From the NCBI GenBank assembly GCA_003543135.1, contig DPJG01000006.1:124001-188000 (forward strand): a stretch of 64,000 nt of DNA, in the 5' to 3' direction. Positions 1 through 6,294 of the stretch are shown one piece after another (position 1 is the first letter of the stretch; the number at the start of each line of letters is the position of its first letter). Both the position numbers and the translations under genes were made by a program. Source of the stretch: Rheinheimera sp. (lineage in GTDB: Bacteria > Pseudomonadota > Gammaproteobacteria > Enterobacterales > Alteromonadaceae). The notes under the pieces are model-generated. The model saw only the letters and a list, made by a program, of their open reading frames with translations. It did no database searches and was not told the origin of the DNA.

Positions 1-1
1 T

Positions 2-172
2 AGCCTGGATATTAAGTCTATGCAAGTTAGCCTGGCAGGCAGGCTGCCGCGTGGGATTGTGTCGAAGAGCATTCCGTTGCCCAAGTTTATTGCTCAGGCT
101 TTAGGTGTAGCAAAAGTGTTAATTATTTCAAGTTCGCGTTTGCCATTCGCACGGCAACCCATATCTGGTTGA
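2..172 (+). CDS. Possible 3' end of an unrecognised ORF
   Basis: A frame open from the window edge runs 56 codons and stops with TGA at 170-172. It contains a short hydrophobic stretch (AKVLIIS) but no recognised motif. The opposite strand is also open here over a shorter stretch (ATG near 105 reading leftward to the window edge). Either, or neither, may be real. It is recorded because the window edge could be hiding a real gene. Confidence 0.15.
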   Translation, partial: SLDIKSMQVSLAGRLPRGIVSKSIPLPKFIAQALGVAKVLIISSSRLPFARQPISG

Positions 173-403
173 AACAAAAACTGTCGTGATGTCAGTATTG
201 AGGCGCGGAATTGAAGGATAAAAGCCGGACTGTTCTAACTAGCGGGAAAAAATTCCAGAATAAATAAATTGTGGAAATGAAAAAATAACGCTTGCTGATG
301 ATAGGGTAAATGACAGGTACTTTCAGTTGGGAAACGCTTTTGGTAAGTGAGCGCTAACATAATGAAAAAACGGTTAATTTTCGGATAAGTCAAGGGATTG
401 CAA
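173..403. other. Non-coding or uncharacterised stretch left of the small ORFs
   Basis: No ORF with a convincing ribosome binding site is visible on either strand. A 42-codon minus-strand frame starting near 359 lacks a Shine-Dalgarno sequence. By phage synteny the stretch lies downstream of the Q-like gene on the minus strand, where a late leader would be expected. Confidence 0.4.
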
Positions 404-535
404 ATGGCTTTGATCCACTCTATCTTGTTATTCGTCTCAGGAAAAACCTTTGGTCAAGGAAAGAGACTCCACCAGCCTAAGTTTGGCGACCGAGCTGGTG
501 GGGGTCTTCGAAGGTCAACTTTAGAAACGAGGTAA
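404..535 (+). CDS. Small ORF, 43 aa, unknown
   Basis: ATG at 404 is preceded by AAGGGA at suitable spacing, which supports translation. The 43-residue product starts with a short hydrophobic run (SILLFV) and continues as a basic tail rich in Arg, Lys and Gly. It ends two bases before the next small ORF, suggesting a two-gene transcript read against the phage leftward operon. A strong rightward terminator follows at 757-784. The function is unknown and the family is not recognised. A perfect inverted repeat, CCACCAGC/GCTGGTGG (about 471-498), lies inside the reading frame and could instead mean that the region acts as a structured RNA. Confidence 0.35.
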   Translation: MALIHSILLFVSGKTFGQGKRLHQPKFGDRAGGGLRRSTLETR

Positions 536-537
536 AT

Positions 538-651
538 ATGCGAAGAGGCTCGCTATTAAACCAACTCAAGAGACTTTCTACTGCATTGCGAAGCATTTAC
601 GCTTTTCAATTGGTAGTTCGTTTTCTTGATTGGGTTAACGATTACCTGTAA
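538..651 (+). CDS. Small ORF, 37 aa, basic amphipathic
   Basis: ATG at 538 follows AGG six bases upstream (ACGAGGTAAAT), and the frame stops at 649-651. The product has a basic N-terminal half (MRRG, QLKRLSTALRS) and a hydrophobic to acidic end (FQLVVRFLDWVNDYL), and could form an amphipathic helix. It is coupled to the upstream 43-aa ORF by a 2-base gap. It faces the opposite way to the Q-like gene, in the region where phages often carry lysogenically expressed extra genes. No family was recognised. Confidence 0.35.
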   Translation: MRRGSLLNQLKRLSTALRSIYAFQLVVRFLDWVNDYL

Positions 652-689
652 CACAAAATGATTTGCAGTGATGCAAAATGATTTTGCAT
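652..689. repeat. Direct repeat with embedded 19-bp palindrome
   Basis: CAAAATGATTTGCA (654-667) is repeated as CAAAATGATTTTGCA (674-688). The second copy is the core of a perfect 9+1+9 palindrome, ATGCAAAATGATTTTGCAT (671-689). It lies just downstream (minus-strand sense) of a candidate late promoter at 697-725. It may be a protein-binding site or part of a Q-utilisation sequence. The function is inferred from position only. Confidence 0.5.
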
Positions 690-696
690 TAATCGC

Positions 697-725
697 AATG
701 TAGTAGCTTTTTGCTACCAGTTCAA
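697..725 (-). promoter_or_regulatory. Candidate phage late promoter (pR'-like)
   Basis: On the minus strand TTGAAC (720-725) and TACATT (697-702) are 17 bp apart. This lies just beyond the end of the Q-like antiterminator gene and points leftward, where lysis and structural genes should lie. That is where lambdoid phages keep the Q-dependent promoter. The match to consensus is moderate. Confidence 0.4.
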
Positions 726-756
726 CAATTCATTGCACGTTTAGTGATGAAAACCT

Positions 757-784
757 TCAAAGCCCAGTCCGCTGGGCTTTTTTT
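757..784 (+). terminator. Rho-independent terminator
   Basis: AGCCCAG (761-767) pairs with CTGGGCT (772-778) around a TCCG loop, followed by a run of T on the plus strand. It would end the rightward small-ORF transcript before it runs antisense into the Q-like gene. Read on the minus strand, the same hairpin follows the Q-like stop codon with a poorer T tract. Confidence 0.75.
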
Positions 785-1364
785 AAACGTCCATCCCATC
801 CAGCAAAACCCGCGCACACTGCCCCGCCTGTCCGGCCGCACGATGTAACTTATCAACACACCCCATGTAAACGTCATACCATTTTTTGTTGAACTCATAC
901 CTGGTGACGGCCTGCTCAGCTGGCAGTAAGTGACAGACCATCTGATGCAGTTCACGCTGGCTGGGAATGTACCGGCCAACGCCGTTGCAGCGCGGACACT
1001 CAACAAACTTGCTGTGCTCTTTGCTGAGTATCGAGCCGGTGCCGTGGCATTTTTTACATGCTGGCGAGTCGCAAACTTCTGCTGTTGCAGCTTCGGCCAG
1101 CGCAAAAGCCAGGTTGTCGTTCACGCCGGTTGATGCCAAATAAGCCTGCAGCGTACCGACACACTTTGCCCTGGCGTTTTTATCCTGTGCAATCTGAGCG
1201 TCGAGCACCGCAGCGCCGAGCGGTTCTCTGTGCTGAACCTGCCCGAGGATGCCGAGCACATCCTCTCCGGTCATCGGGTTGGCCGACTTACGGAACATGC
1301 TTGGGTCACCGGTAATTGATTTGGGGCACTGGCGGCTAAACAAACGCTCTACTGACATCACCAT
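783..1364 (-). CDS. Q-like antitermination protein
   Basis: The 193-aa product carries two DnaJ-like cysteine motifs, CKKCHGTG and CPRCNGVGRY, around residues 104-132. This is the arrangement of the phage 82/21-type Q antiterminators (Antiterm family). Such proteins load onto RNA polymerase paused at the late promoter and let it read through terminators into lysis and head genes. The gene is last in the leftward early operon, as Q is in lambda, and follows rusA by 4 bases. ATG at 1364 has GGGG at good spacing; ATG at 1358 is an alternative. The family assignment rests on the zinc motifs and position; the flanking sequence is divergent. Confidence 0.7.
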   Translation of the reverse strand: MVMSVERLFSRQCPKSITGDPSMFRKSANPMTGEDVLGILGQVQHREPLGAAVLDAQIAQDKNARAKCVGTLQAYLASTGVNDNLAFALAEAATAEVCDSPACKKCHGTGSILSKEHSKFVECPRCNGVGRYIPSQRELHQMVCHLLPAEQAVTRYEFNKKWYDVYMGCVDKLHRAAGQAGQCARVLLDGMDV

Positions 1365-1368
1365 TCGA

Positions 1369-1779
1369 TTACCCCACTAACTCAGTGATTAATACCCGGC
1401 ACTGGCCGCCCTTGATGATTTCGCCGCGGCAAACTATCAACCGGTCAATCTGGCTGTCGTCCGCATAAACGCCAGCATGCGTCAGAGCATCCAGCGTGGC
1501 TTTGATGCGGTTATCAATATCTTGCACCCGCTTGTCTGCTGGGTAGATCATCAAATCAACCTGAAGCCGGCCTGTTAGTTTTTTATTTGCTCTGGCCTGT
1601 AGCACGGCGGCGATAACTTCAGTCCTGAACTTCTGGCCCTTGTCGCTGATGTAAACCGTGATTGGTGACATCGGTTTTTGCGCCAGGCGCATGCGGCTGC
1701 CGAACTGTTTCGGTTTCGTCGTCGCGCTGCGCCAGTAGCTGTTCATGCTTGGTGGCAATGGCAGAGTGAGCTCAATCAT
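1369..1779 (-). CDS. rusA: RusA-type Holliday junction resolvase
   Basis: The 136-aa protein has the RusA signature: N-terminal LPLPPSMNSYWR, then an acidic catalytic cluster, QDIDNRIKATLDAL (D87, D89, K93), followed by GVYADDSQI. RusA is a dimeric endonuclease that resolves four-way junctions by paired nicks. In phages it helps resolve replication and recombination intermediates before packaging. Length is close to E. coli RusA (about 120 aa). It overlaps the upstream gene by 4 bases in the nin-like segment between the replication genes and Q, the usual place for rusA or rap. Confidence 0.92.
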   Translation of the reverse strand: MIELTLPLPPSMNSYWRSATTKPKQFGSRMRLAQKPMSPITVYISDKGQKFRTEVIAAVLQARANKKLTGRLQVDLMIYPADKRVQDIDNRIKATLDALTHAGVYADDSQIDRLIVCRGEIIKGGQCRVLITELVG

Positions 1780-2279
1780 TTCGCACCACCTTGATTACTA
1801 AGCGCTGCAACAAGCTGATGAGCGATGTCTCTGGACAGCTCGTTGATGTATTCAGCCCGGAACGATTCAACCTGCAGCGAGTCGATATCTATCGCATAAC
1901 CATGATGCTTGCCGCCATGCTCAATCCGAACTGCCACCAGATTCCGGAACTCGTCAGTGACGAGGCGCTTTCTCAGAATCTCAACCACCCTGAAATACAT
2001 GTTATCGAGTGAGACCCGCACGCCTCTCATGTCGCCAGTGACGCTAAGTTGTCGGCGCCTTTCACTTGGTAGCAGTGGATGGTATGGGTTCAGGTTGTCG
2101 GCTATGGATTTGTATATCACCACCAATGCTTCACGAGCCTGATCAAGCTCAAGGTCTAAATCACACCGAAGCAATTTACTCTTTAGGTAATCGCCCTTAA
2201 GCCGATTAACATCAGCCTGCTGCACTGCCAGCTGCTGCATCAATTTTCGTTTTTGGTTGCGGCCAAAGCGTTTGCTCAT
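1776..2279 (-). CDS. Hypothetical phage protein, 167 aa
   Basis: No family was recognised. The first 60 residues are strongly basic (MSKRFGRNQKRK), then Gln- and Leu-rich with heptad spacing, suggesting a short coiled coil. The C-terminal half is mixed, with a conserved-looking HGGKHHGYAIDIDSL stretch. It is joined to rusA by a 4-base overlap and to the next gene upstream by another, so it is translated as part of the nin-like operon. The basic N-terminus could bind nucleic acid, but this is only a guess. Confidence 0.7.
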   Translation of the reverse strand: MSKRFGRNQKRKLMQQLAVQQADVNRLKGDYLKSKLLRCDLDLELDQAREALVVIYKSIADNLNPYHPLLPSERRRQLSVTGDMRGVRVSLDNMYFRVVEILRKRLVTDEFRNLVAVRIEHGGKHHGYAIDIDSLQVESFRAEYINELSRDIAHQLVAALSNQGGAK

Positions 2280-2536
2280 GCTGCACCGCCTTGTTTGCTG
2301 GCTTTCTCCAGCTTCAACTCTTCAAGGCTCAGATACTTATCAGACGCAGGAACGTGATAATTAAACTTTTGGTATACAAGCGCCTGTATTCTGCATCGTG
2401 ACTCCTCCACGCTTCGGAGGTGTTCAACCGTGCATGTGAGTGAGCTGTTTAAATCCACAATTTTGAGCACGCACGCAAGTAGAAGCGCAATCAAGACAAG
2501 CAGCGCCAATGACAAAACTATGACTGCAACCACCAT
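2276..2536 (-). CDS. Small membrane protein in the nin-like region
   Basis: The 86-aa product has one strong N-terminal transmembrane segment (residues 3-26, AVIVLSLALLVLIALLLACVL) and a charged C-terminal domain rich in Glu and Lys. The start chosen is the ATG at 2536, whose A is shared with the stop of the preceding gene (TGATG). No family was recognised. A single-anchor small protein in an early phage operon may act on the host envelope, but nothing here shows that. Confidence 0.6.
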   Translation of the reverse strand: MVVAVIVLSLALLVLIALLLACVLKIVDLNSSLTCTVEHLRSVEESRCRIQALVYQKFNYHVPASDKYLSLEELKLEKASKQGGAA

Positions 2537-2739
2537 CACACAACCTCCCGAATCGCCTTGATGCCAGCTATCACGCCATTGATGGATTGCAGCAACTGAG
2601 ACTCAGCGGACAACAGTCTGGCGCTAGCTATGAGTTCGTTTTCAGCTGTGGCCAGATGGAAACTGAGCTCGTTGCTGTGGTTTTTTAACGCCGGATCACT
2701 TAGTAGATCGTCTTTGCATTCGCTGTTTTGGTTCGCCAT
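2536..2739 (-). CDS. Hypothetical phage protein, 67 aa
   Basis: ATG at 2739 has GGAG eight bases upstream, better than the TTG at 2754, so translation probably starts at MANQNSE. The product is helical and acidic, with no membrane segment, cysteine motif or recognised fold. It is coupled to the downstream small membrane-protein gene by a TGATG junction, suggesting that the two are made in fixed ratio. Confidence 0.55.
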   Translation of the reverse strand: MANQNSECKDDLLSDPALKNHSNELSFHLATAENELIASARLLSAESQLLQSINGVIAGIKAIREVV

Positions 2740-2803
2740 CCGCCATTCTCCCAAATCGTTTTAAATCGTTTATCTTTATCAACCCGCACCATCGGTATCA
2801 GAT

Positions 2804-3055
2804 TTACCCTGTGCGGCGTTTCTGACTTGAACCAGCCCTGTTATTTTTGATTTCGTACTTACCTCTCTGAGCGTTTAACCGCCTTCGCATGTCTTCCTGG
2901 TACTCAATGTCAGTCTGTTGGGCTAACCAGGCTCGGATTTCATGCGGATACATCGTTGTGCTTAACCGAAACGCTTCAGCCCAGCGCTGCTTGTCTAACT
3001 CGATTGCCTGCTGCTCATCAGCTGGCAAAGCAGCCAAGTTAACGTTTGCTATCAC
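2804..3055 (-). CDS. Hypothetical phage protein, 83 aa
   Basis: Starts with GTG at 3055, overlapping the stop of the P-like gene by 4 bases (GTGA). The product is a charged helical protein with a basic tail (RRRLNAQRGKYEIKNN). Phages often carry a small gene directly after P (ren in lambda, for example), but no similarity to a named family is visible. Confidence 0.6.
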   Translation of the reverse strand: MIANVNLAALPADEQQAIELDKQRWAEAFRLSTTMYPHEIRAWLAQQTDIEYQEDMRRRLNAQRGKYEIKNNRAGSSQKRRTG

Positions 3056-3816
3056 TGGGCTTTCCTTGCTGCGGCTTCGGCCCGCAAGGCTTCAATACGC
3101 AATGCCATGGCAGACTTTGGCGCCATCCGAAGATGGGCTGGCATCTCTGGCCGCTTGTCGTGGCTGATTGCCAGCTGCGGCTCTGGCAGTTGCTCGCCGG
3201 CTTGCAGGCGTTTAACCCAGTGGTCGTATTCGGATTTGATAACCTTCTCAAACTCGATGCCGGTCAGTTCGTACATCAAGTCGCCTTTGCGGCTGCAGAT
3301 GACCCGGTTCAGTGAGTGAATGAACGCGTGAGCTTCACCAAAGCGCAGCGCCTGCTTGCCCTTGATGACGTCACTCAGCACGGCTTGGAACTGCGGAATG
3401 TTCAGCGATTCGATGGCGGCTTGTTTGCACATCAGGGCAAACTGCTCAGGGTTTGGATGGAATGGTTCAGCACCCTTAGCCTTCAGCTCTCGGATGCCAG
3501 CCATGAACATCTTTCCGTCGATGCCGTGAAACTGCAGGCGGTCAGCGTATTCTTTGGCGGCAAACTTCAAGCCCTCGTCGTCAGAACCAAAGCGTGCAGC
3601 GAATGCCGGGTAGTACAGGCTAATCACAGGGATGAGTCGTGCAGTAACAGCTGTCATGACTTCAGCTTCGCTTGAACTCAGCTTCGATGACTGTTCCGCG
3701 GTTACCCTGGAGCTGTTGCTCTGCTTCTCTGGCCATTCGCATGACTCTGGCTGTTGGGTTTTCATAGCGGCCTTGGCTTGTAGGGCTGCTGTGAGATCCA
3801 TGATTTTGGTGGTCAT
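3052..3816 (-). CDS. Lambda P-like replicative helicase loader
   Basis: The 254-aa protein contains the region typical of phage replication protein P: LIPVISLYYPAFAARF, then a helical section ending in PFHPNPEQFALMCKQ, like lambda P's LPSPGQFVAWC. P proteins capture the host DnaB helicase and bring it to the O-bound origin. A strong AGGAG lies 9 bases before ATG 3816, so translation probably begins there even though this puts the first 155 bases inside the end of the O-like gene in another frame. An internal ATG at 3657, four bases after the O-like stop, is an alternative and would remove the overlap. Confidence 0.8.
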   Translation of the reverse strand: MTTKIMDLTAALQAKAAMKTQQPESCEWPEKQSNSSRVTAEQSSKLSSSEAEVMTAVTARLIPVISLYYPAFAARFGSDDEGLKFAAKEYADRLQFHGIDGKMFMAGIRELKAKGAEPFHPNPEQFALMCKQAAIESLNIPQFQAVLSDVIKGKQALRFGEAHAFIHSLNRVICSRKGDLMYELTGIEFEKVIKSEYDHWVKRLQAGEQLPEPQLAISHDKRPEMPAHLRMAPKSAMALRIEALRAEAAARKAQ

Positions 3817-4540
3817 AGGTTTGTACTCCTGCGTTTTGTAGCCAAGTCAGCTGAAACCCTTTCCAGTTGCGTGCGCAGCATTCGGCAATGCACTGGTCAA
3901 CGGAGTAACCCGCAGCAACGGCTTTGGTGAGTTCGGTGGCGAATCGGTTGATAACGGTTTGGGTCGTGGTGGCCTTTGCGTTTTTGCGCATTGCCAGCCA
4001 GTCGATCAGGGTTTGATCTGATGGCAGTTGTGGCCAACCAGAGAAATCCAGTTCCGCTTTTGGTTTGGTCGAGCGAGGTCTCTTTTCAGTCGGCGTAATA
4101 ATCTCTTCGTTAGAAGAGATCTTCTTAATTTCTTTATCTTCTTTTAATGTCGTTCGTGGTTCGTTCGTGGTTCGTTCGTCAGCTCGTCCGTCGGTTCGTT
4201 CGTCTTGCTGTTGCACTTCCTGATAACTGTCGTAATTACATATAGTTATGATGGTTGTTGCGTCGTTCGTTTGGACGTTCACCATTCCTTCATTTTCAAG
4301 CAAGTTTAAAAACCGTTTTACTTTGTTTTGTGACATGCCCCACCGTTTCTGGAGCGTCACTTGAGATACAACAAACTGGCCGCGGCTTACATTGATAACC
4401 CGGCCTTTGACGTGCACTTTGCAATCTTCAAAGCTCGCGGATAGCAGCAAATCGATCCATGCCAAAGCCTTGTCTGGCTCGTTAAAGTCAAACAAGAAAT
4501 GGTCTTTAAGTGAGCGATGCAGCTTGATCCAGCCAGACAT
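3662..4540 (-). CDS. Lambda O-like replication initiator
   Basis: The 292-aa product begins SGWIKLHRSLKDHFLF and continues with a winged-helix segment (VVSQVTLQKRWGMSQNKVKRFLNLLENEGMV) as found in phage replication initiators. The middle (about residues 112-148) is low complexity, rich in Arg, Asp, Glu and Thr, and is encoded by DNA iterons that may be the origin (4148-4206). The C-terminal part (about 158-220) would contact the helicase loader. ATG at 4540 shares its A with the stop of the preceding gene (TGATG). Layout and origin placement match lambda O, although the protein sequence is not close to it. Confidence 0.78.
   Translation of the reverse strand: MSGWIKLHRSLKDHFLFDFNEPDKALAWIDLLLSASFEDCKVHVKGRVINVSRGQFVVSQVTLQKRWGMSQNKVKRFLNLLENEGMVNVQTNDATTIITICNYDSYQEVQQQDERTDGRADERTTNEPRTTLKEDKEIKKISSNEEIITPTEKRPRSTKPKAELDFSGWPQLPSDQTLIDWLAMRKNAKATTTQTVINRFATELTKAVAAGYSVDQCIAECCARNWKGFQLTWLQNAGVQTYDHQNHGSHSSPTSQGRYENPTARVMRMAREAEQQLQGNRGTVIEAEFKRS
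4109..4206. other. Candidate phage replication origin: iterons plus AT-rich block
   Basis: Between 4150 and 4206 there are about five degenerate 11-12 bp units built on GGTTCGTTCGTC/G. They are directly followed, in the gene's own direction, by an AT-rich stretch (about 4109-4148, rich in TTCTT and TTTAA). Lambda's origin has the same plan: iterons inside the O gene bound by O, then an AT-rich unwinding region. Here the repeats lie inside the O-like gene. The role is inferred from position and structure. Confidence 0.7.
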
Positions 4541-4740
4541 CAAAATCCCCCGTTCGTGCGCCGGTGGTACTGGGCATGATCATCACGACAATCGGCATCG
4601 CAGAATTGCGCAGGCGCTGGTACCGGTGTTTCACACCAATAACACTTACCGATAGGTTTTAAGGAAGGCTTTCTGTGAGTTAAGGCAACATCGAGCATGT
4701 GCTGCTCAAGTGCTGAGGCTTGGTCAAATAAATCACTCAT
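4540..4740 (-). CDS. Small zinc-finger phage protein
   Basis: Translation most likely starts at ATG 4740, inside the last codons of the CII-like gene, giving a 66-aa protein beginning MSDLFDQASALEQ. It carries CYWCETPVPAPAQFCDADC, four cysteines spaced for one zinc ion (CxxC...CxxxC), followed by a His- and Arg-rich end. Such treble-clef-like small proteins are common in phage early operons. The role is unknown, though nucleic-acid binding is likely. It is tightly coupled to both neighbours by overlapping stop and start codons. Confidence 0.7.
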   Translation of the reverse strand: MSDLFDQASALEQHMLDVALTHRKPSLKPIGKCYWCETPVPAPAQFCDADCRDDHAQYHRRTNGGF

Positions 4741-5257
4741 CTGATTCACTCCCCCACTCACGCACTTGAGCTTTAAGCTCTGCATCCAGGTGGAGCAGCT
4801 TTTCGATAGCCGCAATGGTCATTTTATTGATGTCAGCGTAATCAGCTTCTGTGATCACCCCATCAGCGCGGGCTTTTCGAATGCTGGTTGCCAGCTGGCC
4901 TGTCTGCTCTTGGGCAAGTAACAGAACATCTGCAAACTCATCATCAGTAATTGCCCGGGTCGGTGTAGCAAACAGTACCTTGCCCCGCGATTGTGCCCAT
5001 GCACTCAGAATCCGCTCATCCCCAGTGAGCTCTGTAACGGCAATAGCCTCAGCCAGATTCAGGTGGTGGGTGTCTGTATCGTTGGTGAGCTTTGCAGCCA
5101 GCGTCTTTTCACTTTTGCCAATCAGGCGCGCCAGCTCACTTACGTTGTAGTCGTCCGTAATTGATGCAGCGGCCGCCAATGGACAACGAGTAACAAGGCT
5201 CGGTCTTCGCAGGTTAGTTCTTGAAAGCTTTAGTAAAGTTCTATTCGTTGGTTTCAT
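4733..5257 (-). CDS. CII-like phage regulatory protein
   Basis: The 174-aa protein resembles the Phage_CP76/CII-type regulators. After a basic N-terminal tail comes a helix-turn-helix-like stretch, VSELARLIGKSEKTLAAKLTND, then HLNLAEAIAVTELTGD, the usual layout of these proteins. They activate the lysogeny promoter of the repressor or integrase. It is the second gene of the leftward operon, overlapping cro by 4 bases (ATGA), exactly where cII sits in lambda. The C-terminal half is acidic and helical. Confidence 0.75.
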   Translation of the reverse strand: MKPTNRTLLKLSRTNLRRPSLVTRCPLAAAASITDDYNVSELARLIGKSEKTLAAKLTNDTDTHHLNLAEAIAVTELTGDERILSAWAQSRGKVLFATPTRAITDDEFADVLLLAQEQTGQLATSIRKARADGVITEADYADINKMTIAAIEKLLHLDAELKAQVREWGSESDE

Positions 5258-5445
5258 GCAGCCACCTGCTTTTGATACAGGGCTGGGTCGACCTTCAACT
5301 TACCTTCGGTCAGCTTTTCGAGTTCGTAGGCTCTGCCTTTTGGAATTGGATCTGGCCAGTTAACAACTGCGACATGCGAGATCCCCAGGAATCTTCCTGT
5401 ATTAACCGGGCCTCGAAAGTAGTCGAGGACTTGTTGCTTGCGCAT
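5254..5445 (-). CDS. Cro-like repressor
   Basis: A 63-aa basic helix-turn-helix protein starting MRKQQVLDYF, with a recognition-helix region TGRFLGISHVAVVNWPDPIPKGRAYELEKLTEGKL. This form (VxxWxxxIPxxRAxxLExLTxG) is typical of Cro/YdaS-type regulators. It is the first gene of the leftward operon, divergent from the CI-type repressor, with GGAG upstream of its ATG. It would compete with CI for the operators at 5464-5530 and commit the phage to lytic growth. Confidence 0.85.
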   Translation of the reverse strand: MRKQQVLDYFRGPVNTGRFLGISHVAVVNWPDPIPKGRAYELEKLTEGKLKVDPALYQKQVAA

Positions 5446-5463
5446 TGCTTGCTTCTCCGAAAA

Positions 5464-5530
5464 TGTTACGTTCGGAACAAAGCGTAACTCACGTTACCTT
5501 TTAAGGCAAGGATATGTTACGGGTGGAACA
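5464..5530. promoter_or_regulatory. OR-like operator cluster: three repressor sites
   Basis: Three 16-bp dyads lie between the divergent cro and repressor genes: TGTTACGTTCGGAACA (5464-5479), CGTAACTCACGTTACC (5483-5498) and TGTTACGGGTGGAACA (5515-5530). They share the half-site KGTWMC (first base varies once). Two related sites occur at 7402-7445, beside the rightward promoter. Repetition of the same dyad at both promoters is strong evidence for CI/Cro operators. Confidence 0.85.
5481..5509 (-). promoter_or_regulatory. Leftward early promoter (pR-equivalent) for cro
   Basis: Minus-strand TTGCCT (5504-5509) and TACGCT (5481-5486) are separated by 17 bp. The middle operator dyad (5483-5498) covers the -10 box and spacer, so repressor bound there would block transcription of cro, cII, O, P and Q. 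Confidence 0.65.
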
Positions 5531-5559
5531 ATGACACTGCAGCTTTTGCTAAGTAATAT
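5531..5559 (+). promoter_or_regulatory. Repressor promoter (pRM-equivalent), nearly leaderless
   Basis: ATGACA (5531-5536) and TAATAT (5554-5559) are 17 bp apart. Transcription should begin at 5566-5567, on or next to the repressor ATG at 5567, which has no Shine-Dalgarno sequence. Lambda cI made from pRM is leaderless in the same way. The third operator dyad ends at 5530, just before the -35 box, suitable for activation or repression by the repressor. Confidence 0.75.
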
Positions 5560-5566
5560 TGGTTAC

Positions 5567-6292
5567 ATGAACATAAGTGAACGCATTAAATACCTCAGAA
5601 AAGAGGCCAAGCTGACCCAGGCTGAACTCGCCAATAAATGTGGCGTGAATCGCGTGGCCGTTACTCATTGGGAATCTGGTAAAAACGTGCCGAAAGGACA
5701 GAGCCTGCTTAATTTGGCTGCAGTTCTTGGTTACTCACCAGAGTTCATTTTAAATGGGAACGACTCTGATAAATCAGGGTTGACTAATACACAACCTCAG
5801 GTACAAAGTAATGTTTCTGAAATTGGTGTAATTCATGCTTGGGACAGCGCCAGTGCGCTGGAAGAGGATGAAGTAGAAGTCCCATTTTACAAGGAAGTTG
5901 AGTTGTCAGCAGGTAATGGCTCTCTGGTGCGGAAAGAAAACTCCGGCTTTAAACTTCGCTTTTCTAAAGCGACATTAAATCGATATAACGTAGATCCTGA
6001 AGCAGCTGCTTGTGTCACCGTATCAGGCGATAGCATGGAACCTATGTTGCCAGATAAGGCAACTGTTGGTATCAACACCGCAAACACTAAAGTTAAAGAC
6101 GGCAAAATGTATGCAGTCGACCATGACGGCATGCTCCGGGTAAAAGTGTTACACCGTTTACCTGGTGGCGGTCTTCGCCTTCGTAGCTTCAACCGTGATG
6201 AATATCCAGACGAAGATTATTCGGCTGAGCAGGCCAAAGACATCAAAGTCCTTGGCGCGGTTTTCTGGTGCTCGTTTATGGTGAGTCAGTAA
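5567..6292 (+). CDS. CI-type repressor, S24/LexA-like self-cleaving
   Basis: The 241-aa protein has an N-terminal HTH (residues about 4-58, LTQAELANKCGVNRVAVTHWESG) and a C-terminal S24 peptidase domain with GDSMEPM (Ser156) and RVKVL (Lys193), the catalytic dyad. AG at 115-116 (ELSAGNG) is the expected self-cleavage point, so RecA-stimulated cleavage during DNA damage should induce the prophage. The start is set at ATG 5567 because the family begins here and the promoter fits. An upstream in-frame extension to 5438 would run through the operators and is unlikely. The gene ends 2 bases before the convergent lipoprotein gene. Confidence 0.93.
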   Translation: MNISERIKYLRKEAKLTQAELANKCGVNRVAVTHWESGKNVPKGQSLLNLAAVLGYSPEFILNGNDSDKSGLTNTQPQVQSNVSEIGVIHAWDSASALEEDEVEVPFYKEVELSAGNGSLVRKENSGFKLRFSKATLNRYNVDPEAAACVTVSGDSMEPMLPDKATVGINTANTKVKDGKMYAVDHDGMLRVKVLHRLPGGGLRLRSFNRDEYPDEDYSAEQAKDIKVLGAVFWCSFMVSQ

Positions 6293-6294
6293 TA

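Noticed and set aside
460..530. Possible tRNA (hairpin CCACCAGC/GCTGGTGG followed by a TTCGAA sequence)
   Set aside because: It does not fold into a cloverleaf; no acceptor stem or anticodon arm can be drawn.
722..1105. 127-aa minus-strand ORF overlapping the Q-like gene
   Set aside because: It covers the Q-like gene in another frame and lacks motifs; the Q-like frame has the zinc clusters and operon spacing.
4148..4206. CRISPR-like array
   Set aside because: Units are 11-12 bp, contiguous and within a coding gene; there are no spacers and no cas genes apart from a Cas4-like phage nuclease far away.
5438..5566. N-terminal extension of the CI-type repressor
   Set aside because: It would translate through all three operators and the promoter; the family start and -10 position indicate ATG 5567.
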